From: Planctomycetales bacterium
GTDB taxonomy: Bacteria > Planctomycetota > Phycisphaerae > SM23-33
Direction: 5' to 3'
DNA length: 64,000 nucleotides
NCBI GenBank assembly: GCA_030612725.1
Contig: JAUWNJ010000001.1
Coordinates: 1-64,000 of the forward strand
The translations under genes were made by a program, and so were the position numbers. The notes beneath the pieces are model-generated. The model was not told where the DNA came from, searched no databases, and was given only the letters and a program-made list of their open reading frames with translations. Below, one piece after another: positions 7,909-16,527 of the stretch. How positions within the stretch are numbered: the stretch's first letter is position 1; each line of letters starts with the position of its first letter.

Positions 7909-8927
7909 TAATCGTCCTTCTTCACGAACACGCGCACCGCCTTCGCCACCGGGTCGAGCACGAGCACTCGCCCGCGCGAATCGACGGTAAGGTCGAGTCC
8001 GACAGTCCCCTTTGCGAACGCCTCCGGTCCGGCCACTACGCTCCTCAAACATCCTGTCTCGTCGCATATCTTCACCCGCGGCAGACCCTTCTCGCCGGTT
8101 ATCAGCCAGCCATGGCTCGACTGAGCTTGTCGAAGTCTGGGAAGGACCGCGATGCAAGTCGGATTGCAGCAGCCACAGAAGCCCTCGATTTCCTGCGATT
8201 GCCTTCCCCAGTGGCGTTTGGGGGCCCCGTCGAACGAATAGGATTCGACGCGCCATCGTCCCGGATTGGTAACCCATAAAACCTTCCCGTTCTCCACCGC
8301 CACATCAATACAAGGCTTGCGAACGAGGAGTCCCGGAATGCCCCTTTCCTTGTCGACCTGGCCGATGCGATTGACAAGCCGACCGGCCTTGTCGTAATGC
8401 AAAACGACGCTGTTACCCGAATCGGCGACGAATACGTCGGAATCCGACAGTGCAATCGAAGTAATAATTGCATCGTCACCGACGCTTGGCCATTTGGCGA
8501 TACGTCGGCCTCCTTTTGAATAAACCTCCACGTGGTCAATCATCCCTGTGTAAATTGTTCCATCGGCTTCAACGGCCAGACATTGCGGCGGGTCGCCCAG
8601 AGCGATTTCCGCAATGCTTTTACCGTCGCGGTCAAAGGCGACGATTTTCCTGTCGCCGGCGACATAGACGGCGTCGTCAGGACCGACGGCTATACCGCGA
8701 GCGACCTTCAAACCGGTTTCAATCGGCTTGAGTTCCTTGTAGTGAATCAGGTTCGGGTCGGTTTTGCGGTATTGCTCGGAGTCATAGACGAACTGTTCTC
8801 CAAGCCCGCTACCGCCTTTGCCCGTTGGGTCGAATCGCAGAATAACGACAACCGCCGCCGCTGTCGCAACGGTTATAACCACCGCGATAATCACGCCGGT
8901 TGTCGAAATGCCACGTCGCTTTTTCAT
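7908..8927 (-). CDS. Membrane-anchored NHL-type beta-propeller protein
   Basis: About 339 residues from the ATG at 8927. An in-frame start 14 codons upstream would overlap the previous gene and put 14 extra residues before the hydrophobic helix. The N-terminal helix (TGVIIAVVITVATAAAVVVIL) anchors a propeller with repeated patterns such as GIAVGPDDAVYVAG, CLAVEADGTIYTG and SIALSDSDVFVADSGN. The motif ADSGNSVVLHYDKAGRLVNRIG is typical of NHL blades. A Cys-rich stretch (GFCGCCNP) sits in the fourth or fifth blade and might bind metal or form disulfides. NHL propellers are usually interaction platforms. It lies between a PQQ-like propeller gene and the small Tat protein, with a 17-nt gap upstream. 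Confidence 0.82.
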   Translation of the reverse strand: MKKRRGISTTGVIIAVVITVATAAAVVVILRFDPTGKGGSGLGEQFVYDSEQYRKTDPNLIHYKELKPIETGLKVARGIAVGPDDAVYVAGDRKIVAFDRDGKSIAEIALGDPPQCLAVEADGTIYTGMIDHVEVYSKGGRRIAKWPSVGDDAIITSIALSDSDVFVADSGNSVVLHYDKAGRLVNRIGQVDKERGIPGLLVRKPCIDVAVENGKVLWVTNPGRWRVESYSFDGAPKRHWGRQSQEIEGFCGCCNPTCIAVLPRLRQAQSSHGWLITGEKGLPRVKICDETGCLRSVVAGPEAFAKGTVGLDLTVDSRGRVLVLDPVAKAVRVFVKKDD

Positions 8928-8944
8928 TAGAAGCCCACGCCTGT

Positions 8945-10360
8945 TTATTTTCCCCGGACGTCCAGACATTTCATTGTCTTCGAATCCCGAACGATAAGCC
9001 TTCCGCCGGCGATGACCATCGGCGCCCAGGAATCAACGCCGGTAAGCACCTTCGCCCGCGCCAGTTGCCTGTAAGCCGTCGGCGTCGCCTCAAGCAGCGT
9101 CAGCACGCCGTGATCGTCCATAACGAAAATCATCTTGTCGGCGATAATATAAGGCCCGCCGAAGGGTCCGAAACGATTGTCCTGCCCGCTGGTCCAGACC
9201 TGCCGGCCTTGAAGGTCCAGGCAAACCATCTGTTCTTTTAACTCCCCTGCGTCCTTGGTCGTTACGCCGAAAATATGGTCTCGATAGAAGATGGGCGTCT
9301 GCATCTCCGAGCCGAAAACTTTCTGCTTCAGGTCGAAGAGTTTTTTCGGGACGATTTTACCGTCCCGCTCGGTCAGTCGGATCATCATGCTTCCGGCGCG
9401 GTATCCGCCGGTCAGGAATATCCGCCCGTCGGGAATGATTACCGGCGCCGGCGCGTTGGAGGTGGGGACCCGCCAGCCGGGGTACTCCCAGAGGATTTTC
9501 CCGTCGTCCGCCGACACCCCAACCACTCCGCCGCTTGCACAATAGACGTACATTCGCTTACCGCCCCACAGCATCGGCACAATGGACGAATGTGTCATTT
9601 TCCATGAGTGCGGATTGGGCGTCTTCCAGAGAACCTCGCCCGTGGCGCAATCGACGGCTATCATCATACTGGCCCCAGCCGGGGCTATAATGGCCTTTCC
9701 GTCGTCAATCAGCGGACATTGGGAAGTGTACCACAGCGGGACTTTTGTGCCGTATTCGTGCACCAGGTCGATCCCCCAGAGGAATTTTCCCGTCTGCGCG
9801 TCGGCGCACATGACGTGGCAGGCCGGCCCGATGGTTACGACGAATTTTTCGGTAACCGCCGGGACGCTCCGGCTGATTCCGTGCTGACTGGCAAGGCCGA
9901 CCCGATACCCAAGCCGCCATATCTCTTTCCCGTCGGCCAGCGACAGGCATCGCAGCGTGTCAGCCTGTTTGTCTTCGTCGTAATCGAGGACATAGACCTT
10001 CCCGCCGAGTATTGCCGGGCCTGCATATCCTTCGCCCATTTTGACCGACCATAGCGCCGGCGGCCCGGTCTTCTCCCATGCCCTTACCAGCGGGACGGTC
10101 TCGGTGCTTATGGCGTCGAAGTTGCTCCCTCGGAATCTCGGCCAAGCGCCGGGCAGGTTCGCCGGTTTTGCGGTCCCTGCGACAAAGACGGGCGGGAAAA
10201 CCGGAACGTACTTGACTGGATCGTGCTGCACGACAACCGGCAGTCTCTGGTCGAGGTCCATTCCCGGCCCGCCACGGAGCCACAGGTTTAACAGGACCGC
10301 CCCGGCAGCAGCGACCGAAGCCGGTATCAATATCCCGATAATGACGGAAACGATTTTCAT
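8945..10360 (-). CDS. Membrane-anchored PQQ-like beta-propeller protein
   Basis: 471 residues. A short N-terminal helix (VSVIIGILIPASVAAAGAVLL) is followed by a WPRFRGSNF motif and blades such as DTLRCLSLADGKEIWRLGY, GKFLWGIDL and GEVLWKTPN. It resembles the second propeller of this operon in its WPRFRG entry motif and size, but has one instead of three anchor segments. PQQ-type catalytic residues could not be confirmed. It starts 7 nt after the ABC permease stop and ends 17 nt before the NHL gene. Probable role: periplasmic scaffold or redox-substrate sensor of the membrane module. Confidence 0.83.
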   Translation of the reverse strand: MKIVSVIIGILIPASVAAAGAVLLNLWLRGGPGMDLDQRLPVVVQHDPVKYVPVFPPVFVAGTAKPANLPGAWPRFRGSNFDAISTETVPLVRAWEKTGPPALWSVKMGEGYAGPAILGGKVYVLDYDEDKQADTLRCLSLADGKEIWRLGYRVGLASQHGISRSVPAVTEKFVVTIGPACHVMCADAQTGKFLWGIDLVHEYGTKVPLWYTSQCPLIDDGKAIIAPAGASMMIAVDCATGEVLWKTPNPHSWKMTHSSIVPMLWGGKRMYVYCASGGVVGVSADDGKILWEYPGWRVPTSNAPAPVIIPDGRIFLTGGYRAGSMMIRLTERDGKIVPKKLFDLKQKVFGSEMQTPIFYRDHIFGVTTKDAGELKEQMVCLDLQGRQVWTSGQDNRFGPFGGPYIIADKMIFVMDDHGVLTLLEATPTAYRQLARAKVLTGVDSWAPMVIAGGRLIVRDSKTMKCLDVRGK

Positions 10361-10367
10361 AATTGCT

Positions 10368-13300
10368 TTATTCGCCTCTCAGCGCCGATAACATCGGCCC
10401 TCGCAATGCTGATGCGGTCGCCAGATATATCCACAATATCCCGCCGCAGGCCAACGCTGCAAGTGTCAGCAGCAGCGAAGGATAGGGTACCGCGCCGCCG
10501 GATGAACGCAGCGCCGGTATCACCGCCACAAAACCGGCCAACGAACCGCACAATAATCCCGCCGCCAGTAAGACCCAATGCTCGTAAAGCACCAGCAGAG
10601 CGACCTTTCGGCGAGTGAATCCCACCGCCCGCAGCAGCGCAAGTTCGCCCCGACGCTCCAACACATTCCGCAACACCACCACGCCGAGGGCTACGCTGCC
10701 AAGCAGCAGCCCCAAACCGCCCAATACCTGAAATATCGAAAGATAGGTATTGTGAACGGCGTAGAAGGCCGCCAATCTCTCGGAAGTCGGCGTCAATTCC
10801 AGGCCTGCGTCGGCGAGGCTGCGATTGGCGGTAAGCGTTCGCGTCAGGCTTTCGACCTCGCTGGGCGGGGCGTCTATCAGGAACGCGCGGTATCCGCTCT
10901 CGGAACCGAAACGTCCGGTGAAATTCCGCTCGGAAATTATCAACCCGCCCTGAAGAATCGACCCAGCCAGCGAGCCGACCAGACGAATCTGAAAGGTTTT
11001 TCCCTGCTCGTCGGTGTAATCAAGCGTGTCGCCGACGGATTTGCCCAATGCCCAGACGATAGTGGCCTGATCGGCGACGGCGGGGATCGCGCCGTTGCTT
11101 ATGCGGTGTTCCAGCAGCCGCCATGGTTCGTCGGTTTTCCCGATAGTCTTTGCGAAGGTGAACCGCCCACGCAGTTGTTCGGGTTCGACGCCCATAATCC
11201 TCGGTCTTTGCGGGCGGTTGAGGTTGAGGCAACTGGCGTCGTCGCCGTCGTGGATGCGGAACCGGACGCATTCGGCCTCGTCGAGATCGCCCGGAACCGG
11301 TAGCGCACTCTCGCCGTACAGCGCGAACCCGCCGGTCGGCGAGGTTCTGCCGGCTTCTTCGCGGTGAACCTTCCGATTAGCGCCTACGGCGACGATAAGA
11401 AAAACTCCACATGCCAACAACGCCACCGTCGCAAGCGACCGCCCCGACCGACGGGAGATATTACGTATGGCCAGGCCGGCTAGTGTCATTTCCGCCGAAC
11501 GCGACAATCTTGATATCCACGCACGGACAAATGCCAAGCCTCCAATGAGCAAAACAGCGCCGGATGCGAAGAATACCGTCGGTGCATATTTACCGTCCCA
11601 CCCGCCAATCGTCGGTATCGCAACCGCTGCGCCCACCGCAACCGGGCCGAACCATAAACCGATTTTTCTTCCCGAAGGCGGCGTTGATGCGGCCGGGGTG
11701 GTCTCGCCGGTGAGCAACTGTCTCGCTGATAATGTCATCTGGCTTCGAAGCGTTATCCACATTGCCGCAAGCGCAATCAGCACGCCGGAGATACCCCCGA
11801 TGACGAGTGTCATCGGCCTGACGTCGAAGCGGATTGTCGATGTCCCCGCCGCTACGCCGGTCCAGACCGTTCCCAGGCCAAGGATAATCGCCTTCGTGTA
11901 CATCAGCCCGCCAAACGTACCGATAACGCCGCCGATTATCGCCAGAATTCCACCTTCAGCCAGCATCAGCCGGCGCACCTGCCGGGGCCTGAAACCCATC
12001 GCCAGAAGCGTACCGACCTGCTCGGACCGCTGCTGGACGCCGAAGACAAACAGCAACCCCACCAGCAGGGCCGCCGATACCATAAGGAAAAAACTCATCC
12101 CCAGGAACAGCGAACCGAAGTTCAGCGATTTTTCACCGGCGGCCACGGCTTCGGCACGCACGGGGCGGAAGAACAGACCCACCGATGCAGGATCAATCTC
12201 CGCTCGAAGCATGTCGGCCCGTACCTGGCTCGATACGCCGTACAGCGGGAAACGAATCGCCGTCAGGCCACCGAAGCGATTGGACCACATTTTCTTACCG
12301 GCCCGAAGTGAAACGAAGGCTTTGGGCGTGCCGCGATAACGGTCCCAGTAATCTTCGTCTTTGTCTCTGACCTTGCGCGGGTCGAAGTATTTTCCCGGCT
12401 TCCAGTCTTTGCAGTTTTTGACGCCGGTGATACCGGGTAATTTCGGCATCAATTCCCTATCGGCGGCGAATCCTTCCATCGGCACGACGCGGCGAACGCG
12501 AAATTTACTCGTGCGGGTCTGAAGTTTCCGCGACGGAGAGATAACGAAATACTCAAGTTCTACTTCATCGCCGACCTTCGTTTGCAGGTCGTCGGCGAGC
12601 CACTTGTTGATAACAATCTCGTCGTCCTTCATATCATCCGGCAAAGCCCGCGGACTGCGCTCCGTGGGGTCGAGCGGACCGATTGCGCTTACCATCGAAT
12701 ACGGCGTGCTGTGTTTTCGGCATCTAATTTCGGTAACGAAATATGTCAGGACGCCGACGGCATCGTGAAAGATTTTCTTCGCTGCCTGTTCGACGGGATG
12801 CTCAATGAACACGCGGCCAGTGCGAAACTCGCCGTAACCGTCGGGCAATTCGCGCTGTTCCATTTCGGCGTCGGCGAGTTTCCAGTGCTTTCGCATCGCA
12901 GCGCCGGCAGAGTCGGGATTTATTTTCGCGCCCTTGCCGAGGAGGAGCATATTCGCCTTGCCGGGGCGGTCTATCGCTGCCTGCAATATCTCCAGCGGGA
13001 CGAAAGCGGTCATCGGCGCGACCTGCTCCGCCCGGAGGCTGAAGCGCCCGAATTGCGTCTCGGAAGCGACGGCTTTTACGGTCAGGCGCATTGCCGCGAC
13101 GGCTTCAGCCTCACCTGACATCGGTGCATCGTCCGGCAGCAGGCCCGGTTTGCGGATACGCAGAACGATACTGTCGCCGGGGCGAACGTCGAGCCTTCTG
13201 GCGAGCGGTTCGTTCAGGACAACCTCGCGGCTGGGCTTACCGTCCAGCAGAACGTTGGCGTTCCCCAGACGCCAGAACCGCTTATCGACTCCGAGGACGC

Positions 13301-13619
13301 CAATACGATTGGCCCGGTTTTGGGTTTCGGGATTGACGGCTGTGGCGTTCAGGTTGATTACCGCTGCGGCGGCGGCGTCCAGTTCGCCGGCGATCTTGTC
13401 GGCCAGTTCGGCGCGGAAGAACCTTTCCGGCGTATCGACGGCGAGTGTTACCTCTCCCAGGCGTCGTTCGGCGACGGCATCGAGACTGGAGCCTACCGAA
13501 TCGCCCACCGCCAGCGCGCCGACCAGAACAGCCGTTCCGACCGCAACGCCCGCGACGACGCCCAAGTGCCCGCGCAGGTAAAATCGCAGGCTGCGAAATA
13601 TCAACCTCCAGGTCGTCAT
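10368..13619 (-). CDS. ABC transporter permease, large FtsX/YbbP-type
   Basis: 1083 residues. One helix near the N-terminus (residues about 17-40) precedes a large MacB-like extracytoplasmic region. FtsX-type helices follow at about 510-660 (for example FFLMVSAALLVGLLFVFGV). Additional helices lie around 690-770, then a second extracytoplasmic domain and C-terminal FtsX helices at about 970-1070. This two-FtsX layout matches YbbP-like permeases rather than LolCE. Such transporters usually move lipids or drive periplasmic mechanics. The start codon overlaps the stop of the ATPase gene by 4 nt. Co-transcription with electron-transfer genes suggests assembly, lipoprotein release or cofactor delivery for that complex (inference). 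Confidence 0.88.
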   Translation of the reverse strand: MTTWRLIFRSLRFYLRGHLGVVAGVAVGTAVLVGALAVGDSVGSSLDAVAERRLGEVTLAVDTPERFFRAELADKIAGELDAAAAAVINLNATAVNPETQNRANRIGVLGVDKRFWRLGNANVLLDGKPSREVVLNEPLARRLDVRPGDSIVLRIRKPGLLPDDAPMSGEAEAVAAMRLTVKAVASETQFGRFSLRAEQVAPMTAFVPLEILQAAIDRPGKANMLLLGKGAKINPDSAGAAMRKHWKLADAEMEQRELPDGYGEFRTGRVFIEHPVEQAAKKIFHDAVGVLTYFVTEIRCRKHSTPYSMVSAIGPLDPTERSPRALPDDMKDDEIVINKWLADDLQTKVGDEVELEYFVISPSRKLQTRTSKFRVRRVVPMEGFAADRELMPKLPGITGVKNCKDWKPGKYFDPRKVRDKDEDYWDRYRGTPKAFVSLRAGKKMWSNRFGGLTAIRFPLYGVSSQVRADMLRAEIDPASVGLFFRPVRAEAVAAGEKSLNFGSLFLGMSFFLMVSAALLVGLLFVFGVQQRSEQVGTLLAMGFRPRQVRRLMLAEGGILAIIGGVIGTFGGLMYTKAIILGLGTVWTGVAAGTSTIRFDVRPMTLVIGGISGVLIALAAMWITLRSQMTLSARQLLTGETTPAASTPPSGRKIGLWFGPVAVGAAVAIPTIGGWDGKYAPTVFFASGAVLLIGGLAFVRAWISRLSRSAEMTLAGLAIRNISRRSGRSLATVALLACGVFLIVAVGANRKVHREEAGRTSPTGGFALYGESALPVPGDLDEAECVRFRIHDGDDASCLNLNRPQRPRIMGVEPEQLRGRFTFAKTIGKTDEPWRLLEHRISNGAIPAVADQATIVWALGKSVGDTLDYTDEQGKTFQIRLVGSLAGSILQGGLIISERNFTGRFGSESGYRAFLIDAPPSEVESLTRTLTANRSLADAGLELTPTSERLAAFYAVHNTYLSIFQVLGGLGLLLGSVALGVVVLRNVLERRGELALLRAVGFTRRKVALLVLYEHWVLLAAGLLCGSLAGFVAVIPALRSSGGAVPYPSLLLTLAALACGGILWIYLATASALRGPMLSALRGE

Positions 13620-14311
13620 TTCCGGCTATCTTTCTCGACGAGCGAACCGTCGGTCAGTTCGAGCATTCGATCCATCCGGCCGGCAAGCTCTGTCGAGTGT
13701 GTTACCACGATCAGTGCAGTGCCTTCTTCGCGGTTCAGTTCGACCATTAGTTCGGCGAGGTTGTCCGAGGCGGCCTGGTCCAGCGATCCTGTCGGTTCAT
13801 CGGCGAGCAGCAATTTCGGTGCGTTGATAAGCGCGCGGACGACTGCGACTCGCTGGCGTTCGCCGCCGGAGAGTTGCCCGGGACGATACAAAAGACGCCC
13901 GGAAAGCCCAACCCGCTCCAGCAGCCTATCGGCCCGCTCGGCAGCGCCGTCCCTGCCGGCCACAAGCGTCGGTACGAGGACGTTTTCCAGAACAGTACAT
14001 TGCGGCAGGAGATGGTGGAGTTGGAAGACGAAGCCTATTTGCCGGCTTCGGATGGCAGCGAGGGATTTTTCATCCTGTTGCGAGATGTCCTGACCGTTCA
14101 GCAGCACCCGCCCGGAGGTGGGCTTATCCAGCGAACCGATGATATTCAGCAGCGTGCTTTTTCCGGAGCCGGAAGGGCCGACAATCGCCACCGACTCGGC
14201 GGCATCAACCTGAAGCGACAGACCCTTGAGGACTTCCGTCGCAGCGCCGCCGGGAGATTCGTAACGCTTGTATATGTCCGTCAGTTGCAGAAGCGTCGGC
14301 GTTTGCGTCAT
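13616..14311 (-). CDS. ABC transporter ATP-binding protein (LolD/YbbA/MacB-type)
   Basis: 231 residues, normal for this family. Walker A is GPSGSGKST (45-53), the signature is LSGGERQRV, and Walker B is LLLADEPTGSLD. The Q-loop and switch histidine (VTHS) are present. It pairs with the large FtsX-type permease that follows with a 4-nt overlap. It is the first gene of the nine-gene minus-strand operon; a strong hairpin repeat (14335-14412) separates it from the next gene upstream, so a promoter should lie in 14312-14418. Substrate unknown. Confidence 0.93.
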   Translation of the reverse strand: MTQTPTLLQLTDIYKRYESPGGAATEVLKGLSLQVDAAESVAIVGPSGSGKSTLLNIIGSLDKPTSGRVLLNGQDISQQDEKSLAAIRSRQIGFVFQLHHLLPQCTVLENVLVPTLVAGRDGAAERADRLLERVGLSGRLLYRPGQLSGGERQRVAVVRALINAPKLLLADEPTGSLDQAASDNLAELMVELNREEGTALIVVTHSTELAGRMDRMLELTDGSLVEKDSRK

Positions 14312-14334
14312 GGTTTCGCCTCGTCTATGTTTGG

Positions 14335-14412
14335 GTAGGTTGGGCCAAAGCGGAGCGAAGGCCCACCTTCATCCTAAAAAAGGTGGGCCTCGCTTCGCTC
14401 GACCCAGCCTAC
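14335..14412. repeat. Hairpin repeat between two minus-strand genes
   Basis: Inverted arms of about 33-35 bases (14335-14369 and 14380-14412), beginning gtaggttgggcc and ending gacccagcctac, with a short A-rich loop. It may act as a terminator for the propeller gene ending at 14419, but the sequence type (aggtgggcctcgcttcgctc) looks like a dispersed palindromic repeat. Confidence 0.8.
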
Positions 14413-14418
14413 ATTTTA

Positions 14419-15669
14419 TTATTTCGGTCCGAAGGCATATACCGTTCCGTCCTCGCTTCCGACGATAATCGCCGAACCCGCCACAGCAGGCGAAGCCGTT
14501 ATCGGCTGTCCTATTTCATAAGACCATAATTCGGCTCCATCCGAAAGTCTCAGCAGGTACAGCCTGCCGTCGTCCGAGCCGAAAACGACCTTGTCGCCGC
14601 AGACGACGGGGGAACTATCGACATTACCGCCGGTTTTGAAGACCCAAACCCGCTTTCCGGTTTTACGGTCGATGCAATGGACCCGCTCGTCCTGCGAGCC
14701 GAACACGACGTAATCGTCCGTTACCGCCGGCGAGGAAAAGACCGGGCCGTCCATCTCATCGTACCGCCAGATGATTTTTCCGTCCGACAGATCCACGCAG
14801 ACGACCTCGTTTTCGTAGTGCCCGACATACGCCCGCGGCTCGACTGAGCTCGCCGAAGTCCGACCCACTACCGCCGGCGAAGAGACGATGGGGGCATCAA
14901 TCTTGATCTTGCGAGCCAATGTGCCGTCGGCAATGTTGACGACATAGACAATTCCCTCGCAGTTTCCGAAGAAGGCTTTACCGTCGGCTATGGCGGGCGC
15001 GCCGTTTATGAAGTTTTTCGTCTCGTATGCCCAGACGCCTTTACCGTCGGCTGCGTCCACGCAGTGCAATTTTTTATCGTAACTACCGAAAATAATCCGC
15101 ATTTTACCGGCTACGGTGCGTACCCGGTTGGCCGAACCGAGAATTTGCCCGTCGGTTTTGTATTTCCATTTTTCCCCGCCATTTTGGGCGTCGATGGCGT
15201 AGAGAGTCGAATCGCTCGAACCGAGAATAACCATCCCATCGGTCAGGATTGGGGGCGCGTCGATTTCCCCACCGGTCGGGAACGTCCAGAGTCTTTTCCC
15301 GTCGAGCAGGTTGAGGGCATAGACGTTTGAATCTACCGAGGCGACGAATACCTTCCCGCCGCCGACGGCGACCGAAGATTTAATAGGCCCGTCGGTGTGG
15401 AATACCCAGATAAGTTTGAACGAATTACCGAGGTTGCCTTTGGCTACGCCTCGCAAGGCCTGATCACCGCGAAATATCGGCCAGTCCGCGCCGGCGACGT
15501 CGGACTGTGCGAAACTCCCGCCGCCCGGAATGTCTCGAACGGGTTGACCGGCGACCGGAGCAGTCGTCGCTTCGGCGTCCGGGCCGGCGGAATCGCTCAA
15601 CACCACTATCGCCCACGCCGCAACGCCGACAACGACTGCAAGGATTATTTCTATCGAAACGGACTTCAT
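14419..15669 (-). CDS. Membrane-anchored PQQ-like beta-propeller protein
   Basis: About 416 residues from the ATG at 15669 (an in-frame GTG lies three codons upstream). The N-terminal helix (IEIILAVVVGVAAWAIVVL) is followed by a WPIFRGDQAL motif. The blades are very regular, with alternating patterns such as GGKVFVASVDSNVYALNLLDGKRLWTF, DGMVILGSSDSTLYAIDAQ and GKRVWVFKTGGNVDSSP. This regularity is typical of BamB-like eight-bladed propellers. It is separated from both neighbours by palindromic repeats, so it may be its own transcription unit. Extracytoplasmic; ligand unknown. Confidence 0.83.
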   Translation of the reverse strand: MKSVSIEIILAVVVGVAAWAIVVLSDSAGPDAEATTAPVAGQPVRDIPGGGSFAQSDVAGADWPIFRGDQALRGVAKGNLGNSFKLIWVFHTDGPIKSSVAVGGGKVFVASVDSNVYALNLLDGKRLWTFPTGGEIDAPPILTDGMVILGSSDSTLYAIDAQNGGEKWKYKTDGQILGSANRVRTVAGKMRIIFGSYDKKLHCVDAADGKGVWAYETKNFINGAPAIADGKAFFGNCEGIVYVVNIADGTLARKIKIDAPIVSSPAVVGRTSASSVEPRAYVGHYENEVVCVDLSDGKIIWRYDEMDGPVFSSPAVTDDYVVFGSQDERVHCIDRKTGKRVWVFKTGGNVDSSPVVCGDKVVFGSDDGRLYLLRLSDGAELWSYEIGQPITASPAVAGSAIIVGSEDGTVYAFGPK

Positions 15670-15679
15670 AACTAACACC

Positions 15680-15758
15680 AGTAGTCGGTAGCCGCTAGCC
15701 GGTAGCCTGTAGAAAAAGAGTTTGCTTTTACTGGCTACCGACTACTGGCTACCGGATA
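15680..15758. repeat. Imperfect palindromic repeat (gtagccggtag type)
   Basis: Left arm 15680-15712 and right arm 15731-15758 form an imperfect hairpin built from gtagtcggtagcc and ggctaccgactac words. A second copy of this repeat class lies at 37974-38053. Confidence 0.75.
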
Positions 15759-15763
15759 CCCAA

Positions 15764-16522
15764 TTACGGATTGAGTGAATCGGCGTATTCGAAGATTTCG
15801 TCTATTCTTGTAAAGAGTTGCGGTTCGTCGCCGCTTCGCATCGTCATGGCGTCATTCGTGTTCGGGAAAATACCTGCATGACCGGCTGCGAAACCTACGG
15901 AGACCTTCCTGGCCTTGTGGTTGACGCGGGTGTACCACGGCATATACGGAATCTGCATCCTGCTGTTCATGTCGATAATCAGTGCGGTAACGCGATTGCC
16001 CCCGGCATTGACGCCGAGGTCGTCGATGCAGCGTCCGGAGTCTTCGGTTCCCGGTTCTCTCGCGTCGAGTTGACGATAGAGGTAGGAACAATGGGCCGGT
16101 TCACTGGACCGCTCCTGAATCTTCAGAAGGTCTTTTTTCGGTTTGTCCGAGTTGTCGCCGGGGCAGAAGAGCATCTGCGGCTGGGAAAGATGGTTTTTCA
16201 GCAGCGCGCCGTGTGCGTCGTAAGTTTTTCGGGTATCGCCGATCCAAATTCTGTGCGTTGCGACGTCGCAGATACGCGGACGGTATCCCGGCGGCGCGAG
16301 CATCAGTTCCGACTCGGGCCCGGTGGGAATCTTACCGTTCTCTTCGATGGCGTACATGACAATCGCCTTCAATTGCCCGCCGACGTTGGTTACGCAGATC
16401 GTCTGACGGGCAAGTTCCTTAGCCTTACTGAGCGTCGGTAAAAGAATCGACACAAGCAGCGCGATAATCGCCACAACAACCAATAATTCCACAAGCGTGA
16501 AACCGCGACGAGAAATCAACAT
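15764..16522 (-). CDS. Type II secretion/type IV pilin-like pseudopilin with prepilin leader
   Basis: 252 residues. The class III leader MLISRRG ends before [20 protein letters not shown], with the conserved glutamate at residue 12. This is the substrate form for prepilin peptidase. The rest is a soluble domain of the kind found in large planctomycete pseudopilin families. It has no recognised ligand site, and a tail ending [11 protein letters not shown]. It starts 5 nt after the stop of the propeller gene at 16528, so the two are probably co-transcribed. Planctomycetes carry many such proteins with unknown roles; export-machinery assembly is possible. Confidence 0.85.
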   Translation of the reverse strand: MLISRRGFTLVELLVVVAIIALLVSILLPTLSKAKELARQTICVTNVGGQLKAIVMYAIEENGKIPTGPESELMLAPPGYRPRICDVATHRIWIGDTRKTYDAHGALLKNHLSQPQMLFCPGDNSDKPKKDLLKIQERSSEPAHCSYLYRQLDAREPGTEDSGRCIDDLGVNAGGNRVTALIIDMNSRMQIPYMPWYTRVNHKARKVSVGFAAGHAGIFPNTNDAMTMRSGDEPQLFTRIDEIFEYADSLNP

Positions 16523-16527
16523 CCGTT

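Noticed and set aside
7909-8277. Extended N-terminus for the small Tat protein
   Set aside because: It would overlap the NHL gene over 370 bp in another frame, and the GTG at 7908 gives a tight overlapping start with a signal directly after it.
10368-13619. LolCE identity for the large permease
   Set aside because: Length (1083 residues) and two FtsX regions fit YbbP-like permeases better than the 400-residue LolC/LolE type.
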